A stretch of 64,000 bases of DNA from Ligustrum vulgare (lineage: Eukaryota > Streptophyta > Magnoliopsida > Lamiales > Oleaceae): the NCBI GenBank assembly GCA_963555705.1, contig OY743182.1:53262592-53326591 (forward strand), in the 5' to 3' direction. This document shows positions 58,011-64,000 of the stretch, one piece after another. A program made the position numbers and the translations under genes. How positions within the stretch are numbered: position 1 is the stretch's first letter; every line of letters begins with the position of its first letter. The notes below the pieces were generated by a model. It worked only from the letters and a program-made list of their open reading frames with translations, was not told the origin of the DNA and made no database searches.

Positions 58011-59502
58011 TGATATCTCGCGATGCGAGATATCCCCGCAAGTGTACGGGGCGTGAGAAGTAATAAAGTGGACCTAAGAGTCCGGATTATCGTCCCACGA
58101 GGACTGTTATTAAGTATCGAAATGTGTTAGTTCCTAACTCTATTTGAACGAGCGAATTTGTTTGAGATTGTTAACTACAACTAAAGAAATAAAATTGCGA
58201 AATTGCTTTTGTTTTTAAATACGATTGTAAAGTAGTTGGGAATCCCGATTTCACCTAACCAATTATATTAACTCCAATTCAAGTTTTATTTCCTAATTCT
58301 GCATTCGGTCGAATTCACTAATTTAAATTGAAATTCTTCTCTCGAGTTTAAATCAATTCTACCTAAATAAGTCAACCATGTATCTCTACAGAGGGTCCGA
58401 ATATTCCTTATCTAGATGCATAACACACAAGAATTCACACACGACCGCAATAATAACACGAGTATATCTCTATCTCTTGTTCAATTACTGGATTTATTAC
58501 CACGTTCTAAATTATTAACTCACCTCTCGGATTATGGAAATAACTCAATAAATCATGAATTGGCGATCAAGCAATTCAAGCATTAAGAACAATAATAAAT
58601 CAATACATGCAACAAAACATTAAAACAACGAATATGGCATTAAAATAATTAACTAGGCTACATCGTTCATCCCAACATAGAATTTAGTTACACATCATCA
58701 ATAAATAACAAAAACAATAAAAATTAACGTTCATTAAAGATAATATAAAGAATGGAAATCTTGCACCAAGTTTTGATTCTTCAGTTATCTTCAATTCACG
58801 CGCCTTTGCAATGCTTGATTCTCCAAGAATTTGATGTTGAATTCTCTATTATGGCTGGTTCTATGGAGAGGCAAATGTCCTATTTTCGTGCCTCTTATGT
58901 TGTATATATAGGTTTTGGAGAAACCTAGGTCAAGAAAGAGAGATTGCTGTTGAAAATCTCGAGAAAAAGCCCACAGTCGGCCCAGTCGGACAAGCACGCG
59001 ATCGCGCAGGCTTATGGCCGGCGATCGTGTGGAAGACCTTTTTACTCTCGGGTTATATTTTCGCACCATCTCGCGATCGCGTGGCACGTATCCAGCGATC
59101 GCGACTTCATCTTTCTTCCGGCTGTGCAAGTTAGTCCCTGACTTTTAATTGCACCTTCAGTCCTCAACTTTCAATTGTTGCAATTTAGTCCCCAAACTTT
59201 TCTTCTTCTCGGTTTGACCATTCAAGCTCTTAATTCATTCAATTAGGTCCTCCAACCTCTGATTTAGTCACTTTGGCACCAAGCATGTTTCCCGGTTGTT
59301 GTCACAAACTCCTCACTTGTCCAATTTAGTTCCAATCAACATCCAATCGTGTCATTTTTCCATTAATTGCTTCATTCTTCTTCAATTGGGACATTTTCTG
59401 AAAAGTAAACAAATAAACATAAATTAAATAACAAATATTCCCAAACGACAATAATTAATCCTAATTTAGACATACAAATAAGTGTATAAAATACGCTTAT
59501 CA
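58011..59502 (-). mobile_element. 3' LTR of an Athila-like gypsy element (1492 bp)
   Basis: Plus-strand edges TGATATCTCGCG and ACGCTTATCA give TGATA/TATCA inverted ends. A polypurine tract AGTTTGGGGGTATT on the minus strand (59516-59503) abuts it, fixing orientation. The block CCCGCAAGTGTACGGG and CCCACGAGGACTG matches the solo LTR at 38399. A TATATATAC box (minus, about 58911-58901) lies downstream of the GCGATCGC array. The other LTR is beyond 64000. Confidence 0.8.
58998..59102 (-). promoter_or_regulatory. GCGATCGC palindrome array in U3 (four motifs)
   Basis: Starts: 58998, 59021, 59073, 59095; spacings 23, 52, 22. Three are exact GCGATCGC, one GCGATCGT. Located about 90-190 bp upstream of the TATA-like box on the minus strand. 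Confidence 0.7.
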
Positions 59503-60034
59503 AATACCCCCAAACTAGAATTATTGTTCGTCCTCGAACAATGTAAACTAAACTACAAAAATCAAAGAAATAAGAGAACAAATATTTTTGTTGTGTCAAC
59601 ATGTTTACCATATGCCTCCAGAGTCCAAACCAGTTTAAGCTTTAAGCAAGCGTCATGAACAACAATGCAAAATAATTTCTAGTTATATTTTCCAGATTTT
59701 TAAGTGTGTGTGTGAATAGCCAATGTCAAACGCATACTCATGCAAAAGATATACTCAACACTGTGTGGCTCATTATGCATAATCCAGCCCGAATCCCATG
59801 TGGTCAATTTATGATTTCTAATAAAATTCCTTTCAATGCTCATGGATGATCACCACTTTCTGCTTTTCTCTCACATCCCTGGTTTTTATCTATGTGTTTT
59901 CTAAAAATATTCTTTGCTTTTTCCACACAAGGCAGTCAAAATCAGAAATATGCATGCACAACAAATCAAAAGAAAGTAGTCCCCAATTCTACAACCTCAA
60001 CTACCGCAGCTCAGTCAACAAAGCTTATACCATG

Positions 60035-60113
<79 letters not shown>

Positions 60114-60182
60114 TTTATGGACGAATTTTTCTTTTAATTGTTCCTGTCTTTTACCATCTTTGTGCAGAACTTTTCATACTGG

Positions 60183-60473
60183 CTTTCTATATGACCCCTG
60201 TAGCGAGCTTTCAGATCGGCAACTCCCAAACCAGACGGCTTTAGAGTACCAGGTTCAAAGAACCCCTCAGACGTACTTGCCCGAGTCATAAAGGCTTAAA
60301 CAAAAAAGCTAAAGATGTTATAATGTCTTATGTGTAAGTCCACTCTCTGTACTTGCTTTCTAATTGAGCCATGTAGCGAGCTTTAGGTCGATGACTCCCA
60401 AACCAGTTGGCTTTAGGGCACCAGGTTTGAAGGACCCCTCGGACTTACTTACTTGAGTCAAAAAGGCATTTGA
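60183..60473. repeat. Imperfect tandem duplication in Athila-like element
   Basis: Copies 60183-60300 and 60356-60473, offset 173 bp, share GTAGCGAGCTTT, ACTCCCAAACCAG and GGACCCCTCGGAC-like strings. Confidence 0.75.
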
Positions 60474-62090
60474 AGAGCAGAATAAGACCTTCAGCATTTT
60501 TCTGTTTTTATACTGGAAATGGTTTATACCAGTTGACCAAACTGTAATGAATAAAGTGAAAAACCAAGAACCACAGACCTCCAACCCGTCAATACACACA
60601 AATTCCAACCATTTTACCCCCAAACTTGCCTTTTAGCATGATTGGTTCTAATTTAGGGGTGAGATGTCTAACGATCTAAGTTCAGGACTTTTTGAGTCAT
60701 TCCTAAGTTTAAATTGCATAAACTTTGCCCCACATGCATTAAACAACATCCCTCACACAAGCAATTATCCAACACTGGCTATGTGCGCAATAAGTATGAA
60801 TCTAGCAAAATATAACTAGTTCAAAATAAGTTCATGCTTTCATGTTGTCCACTTTTCAAGCATAAACACAAATTGATTCATACTATATCCTAGGCAATAA
60901 ACATGTCAACAAAGTTTTCAAATTTTTTTTTTGTTTTTTTTTTTTTGTTTTTATTTAAATAGCCCCTAAAGAATCGAATGAATATAAAATGAATGAAGAA
61001 TGCAATGAATTTTCACCCCCAAACTTGAAATGAACATTGTCCTCAATGTTTGTAAAAAAAGATTCAAAAAAATAAAACAAGACAAAGAAAAGAGAACAAG
61101 AACTTCCCAAATTTAGAGGATGTATTTCTTTGAAGCTTCCTGTTGCACTGTCTTGGATGAATCGACCATTTTCTTGCTTTTCTCGATTTGGTTTGAGGTG
61201 TCTTGATTGATGTTTACCTTGAAAATAAGAGATAAGTAACATTAGAAGTCATAAACATCAATAAGAAATAATGGAAGTTCAGTGCCACACCCCCAAACTA
61301 AGGTTAAAGCAAAATTTTTAATTTTCAACAATGGTAGACCACACATATTTAAGCCTTGATATATCCTAGAAAAACACAAGTTTTTCCGAGCCATATTTTG
61401 ATATGTTAAAGTTCACAGCATGGTCTACAACATATTAAAAATTCAGGTCTTTTGGATCTCAATAGGGTCATGTAAAACTATGGCAAAGTTGGTGACGTGA
61501 GTGGATTTTCAGGTGCAATGGCCCACAGTGGCCTTGCATTGAGGCTGCCATGGTGCTAAATTTGTTTTCATGAATTCTGTGAAATGAAGTGAACTAATTC
61601 ATGAACTACACACATATAATCAATGAGAAACATATCATGAAGATAAATGCTCGGAAGGATGTCTCAAATTAGCACTAGAACGTCTTTGTGGCATTTCATC
61701 AAATACATGGTGTGCATTGCAAAAATCAAAAGGTATGCATAGGTTTGGAGGCATGAATGAACCAAAAATTTTGTCTACTAAACCAAAAATCACCTTCTCC
61801 AACATCTAACCTAAGCCCAATCTTCACCATTCACAATTTCAGAATCCAAGATCTCAAAGAAAATTTCAAACTTTTGAGTAAAAATTGATTTAAGTGAAGA
61901 TCATACCTTCGATTGGATTTTGAAGTCATGTAAGCAATGATATTGATGCAAAAAAGTGTTGATGACATGCACACAAGATGTAAGATCAAATACGAGGTGT
62001 TTAGGGGAGAGAAAACGAGTTTGTAATGTTTAAAGTTGAAAGAATGAGGAAAAATACTTAAACTGCCGAATTTGGTCACAGTATAACCAC

Positions 62091-62197
62091 GCGATCGCCT
62101 GGCTGAAGTGCCAGCGATCACGTGGTTCAAGGTTTAAAACTCTGTTCATTTTTAAACGCAAACTCGCGATCGCCATATCCTATTGTCACGCGATCGC
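62091..62197 (-). promoter_or_regulatory. Second GCGATCGC array, internal region
   Basis: Starts: 62091, 62114, 62166, 62190; spacings 23, 52, 24, almost the same as in the LTR. Three are exact. No TATA box is obvious nearby, so the role is unknown. Confidence 0.65.
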
Positions 62198-62594
62198 GTA
62201 GTTCCCATCTGTAATGAAATTTTTTTCCTATTTTTGATTTCCAAAATCATTTTTATCCCCCTAATCACTTCATGATCGATGCAATGATTTTCCAAACATT
62301 AATTTCATGATCCAAACTAGTGTGTGTGAATTGGGATGACGATAAAAGTTTTGCCTAATGAAAACATGCAAAATCAAAAACATACCTAATATGCACCAAT
62401 AGACTAATATGCAAAAATGTCCTTAACATGAAACATGCAAAACACGCAAACACATATCCTACCATGCATATATCTAAAATCTAGTAAATAAACAAATAAT
62501 TAAAACATAGTAAATAAAAGGGAAGAAAAGGTTGGGTTGCCTCCCAACAAGCGCTTCGTTTTAAGTCTAAAGCTCGACTTTTTGCACTTCTTTA

Positions 62595-64000
62595 TCACGG
62601 AAGCTTGAATGATCCTCTTGAGCCCCTGCACAACTTGCAATTTCCTGCCTTGCATATCTCTATTCGTTTTCTCACTCTCTTGAATCCCAAAGCCTCACTT
62701 TTAGCCAGTTGTTGAGGGATGTTAGGCTTTTCTTCCTTCTTGTCCCTCCATCCATCTTTAGCCTTTATGAACTCATGTTTTGTGCTTAGCTCCTCCTCAA
62801 TATTAATACCCTGCTTGGTCTTTTCTTCTGGTTTCTGGACCACCCCCTCCACCTTGAAGCAGCTTTCATTTAGACCTTCAAGATCTTGCCTTGGCATGAT
62901 GCTGAACGTGACTTGTTCCTTCTCGACCCTAAAGATGATTTCTCCCTTTTCAATGTCGATTAAGCATCTTCCAGTAGCTAGGAACGGCCTTCCAAGAATG
63001 AGGGGCATTTGGGCGTCCTCTTCCATGTCCAAAATCACAAAGTCGCCTGGGAAGAAAAATTTGTCTACTTTTACTATCACATTCTCAACAATCCCATATG
63101 GATATTGGATTGATCTGTTCGCCAGCTTCAGTGTGATATTGGTTGGTTTAGGCTCCCCCAAACCAAGTTTCCTGTACACAGACAAATGCATTAAATTAAC
63201 ACTGGCCCCTAGATCACACAAAACATTATCAAAACTGAAATTACTAATAATGCAAGGGATAGAGAAACTCCCTGGATCGGTCAATTTTTGTGGTAATTTC
63301 TTTTGAAGTATGGTGCTGCACTCCTCACTCGGTGCTACTATTTCATTATCAACCAATTTCCTTTTATTTGACAGCATCTCTTTCATGAATTTCAAGTAGA
63401 GCGGCATTTGAGCCAATGCTTCAGCAAAAGGAATATTAATGTGCAGTTTCTTGAATATTTCCAAAAATTTTCCAAACTGATGCTTTATCAATCTTTGTGG
63501 ATAAAGAACTGGAGGTACATATGCCTTGACTGGTGGTCGAACTCGGGTTTCTTCTTCAACTTTTTCATGAACTTCAGGAGTTGACCTCTGTTCTTCCTTA
63601 CTTTCCTGTTCTTCCACCACATCTTTCTTTTGGTTCTTCTGCTTCCCATATTCCTCTACAGTCACTTCAGATAGCTGAACCCCGCTGCTTGTTGTTATTG
63701 CGTTAACATGCTCACGAGGGTTCATTTCAGTATTGCTCGGTAACTGTCCTGGCTGCCTTGTGTAACTGCCGGCTGCCAGCTCTCCCATTTGTTTCTTCAA
63801 ATTTTTTATTTCAACAGCTTGATTCATTATCTCACCATTCTGACTCTTGACCAGCTGAATTAACTCTTCTATGTTCTCGGATATGTTTTTCTGAGATTGT
63901 TGTTGTTGCTGTTGCTGAAATCCAGGCGGCCACTGAACATTCTGATTGTTAGACCATGAAAAATTTGGGTGATTCTTCCATTCTGGGTTGTAAGTTTGTG
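62595..64000 (-). CDS. Athila-like Gag-protease, partial at window edge
   Basis: The frame is open from the right edge (TYNPEWKNHPNFSWSNNQ) through a glutamine run to a stop at 62595, about 468 residues. The upstream part is the Gag C-terminus (NGEIMNQAVEIKNLKKQMGE). The middle is Glu/Lys-rich. A KHQFGKFLEIFKKLHINIPF segment and the aspartic protease follow: CDLGASVNLMHLSVYRKLGL, where D-L-G-A replaces D-S/T-G-A, then MPLILGRPFLATGRCLIDIE. This architecture is typical of Athila. It ends with no RT in frame; pol is absent from the 3 kb downstream, so the copy is probably non-autonomous. The true start is outside the window. Confidence 0.85.
   Translation of the reverse strand, partial: QTYNPEWKNHPNFSWSNNQNVQWPPGFQQQQQQQSQKNISENIEELIQLVKSQNGEIMNQAVEIKNLKKQMGELAAGSYTRQPGQLPSNTEMNPREHVNAITTSSGVQLSEVTVEEYGKQKNQKKDVVEEQESKEEQRSTPEVHEKVEEETRVRPPVKAYVPPVLYPQRLIKHQFGKFLEIFKKLHINIPFAEALAQMPLYLKFMKEMLSNKRKLVDNEIVAPSEECSTILQKKLPQKLTDPGSFSIPCIISNFSFDNVLCDLGASVNLMHLSVYRKLGLGEPKPTNITLKLANRSIQYPYGIVENVIVKVDKFFFPGDFVILDMEEDAQMPLILGRPFLATGRCLIDIEKGEIIFRVEKEQVTFSIMPRQDLEGLNESCFKVEGVVQKPEEKTKQGINIEEELSTKHEFIKAKDGWRDKKEEKPNIPQQLAKSEALGFKRVRKRIEICKAGNCKLCRGSRGSFKLP

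Larger units (their letters stand above)
59503..62594 (-). other. Non-coding 3' internal region of the Athila-like element
   Basis: Three kilobases where RT, RNase H and integrase should lie hold no recognisable pol. Features: a (TA)n run 60040-60108, a 173 bp-offset duplication (60183-60300 and 60356-60473), additional polypurine-like CCCCCAAACT tracts near 60615, 61016 and 61290, and a GCGATCGC array at 62091-62197. The segment at 62520-62560 (GGTTGCCTCCCAACAAGCGC) is, as I recall, typical of Athila sequence after pol. Confidence 0.6.

Noticed and set aside
58791..59129. 112-residue minus-strand ORF
   Set aside because: Lies in the U3/TATA part of an LTR and crosses the GCGATCGC array; no known domain.
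62719..63306. 195-residue plus-strand ORF
   Set aside because: Antisense shadow of the Athila-like Gag-protease frame.

Overview
The window is nuclear DNA of a flowering plant, most likely a eudicot. It is AT-rich and intron-containing and is dominated by transposable elements. Only two host genes can be supported: the 3' end of a DUF2499-type membrane protein gene (about 179-3832, + strand) and a complete two-exon LITTLE ZIPPER (ZPR1/ZPR2-like) gene (6485-6954, - strand). The host species cannot be named from the sequence alone.

Layout. 1-4100: last coding exons of the DUF2499 gene; its 3 kb intron holds a decayed copia fragment and a Tourist-like MITE. 4100-10830: ZPR gene with a recognisable promoter, then intergenic MITEs. 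10832-19660: Helitron 3' ends in opposite orientations forming a large inverted repeat, interrupted by a copia-type solo LTR (11785-13599) and, further on, a 1.1 kb MULE-type MITE (17093-18191). 20450-21300: copia and TRIM remnants. 24834-29971: a very young Ty1/copia element with an intact 1298-residue Gag-Pol and perfect target-site duplication (TSD), but with lysine at the integrase catalytic glutamate. 33775-37009: a hAT-type MITE split by a 2.8 kb non-autonomous LTR element. 38399-40116: an Athila-like solo LTR. 41067-53588: a scrambled cluster of one Ty3/gypsy family in both orientations, with a 1.6 kb foldback MULE element nested in one LTR. 54278-57563: three further MITEs with TSDs. 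58011-64000: an Athila-like element running off the right edge, with gag-protease but no visible reverse transcriptase or integrase.

The most unusual signal recurs in three unrelated LTR families. Each carries a cluster of one short CpG-containing palindrome upstream of its LTR TATA box: GGTCGACC (12314-12448), ACGGCCGT (three LTRs, 47391-51740) and GCGATCGC (58998-59102, with a second array at 62091-62197). In the ACGGCCGT and GCGATCGC arrays, neighbouring copies mostly lie 20-24 or 31 bp apart, with larger gaps of 42-55 bp, close to whole numbers of helical turns. The copia array is looser (16-22 bp, one 51 bp gap). I infer these are phased U3 enhancer arrays evolved independently.

All coordinates, TSDs and splice sites were read by eye. 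Family assignments rest on motif recognition, not on database searches.
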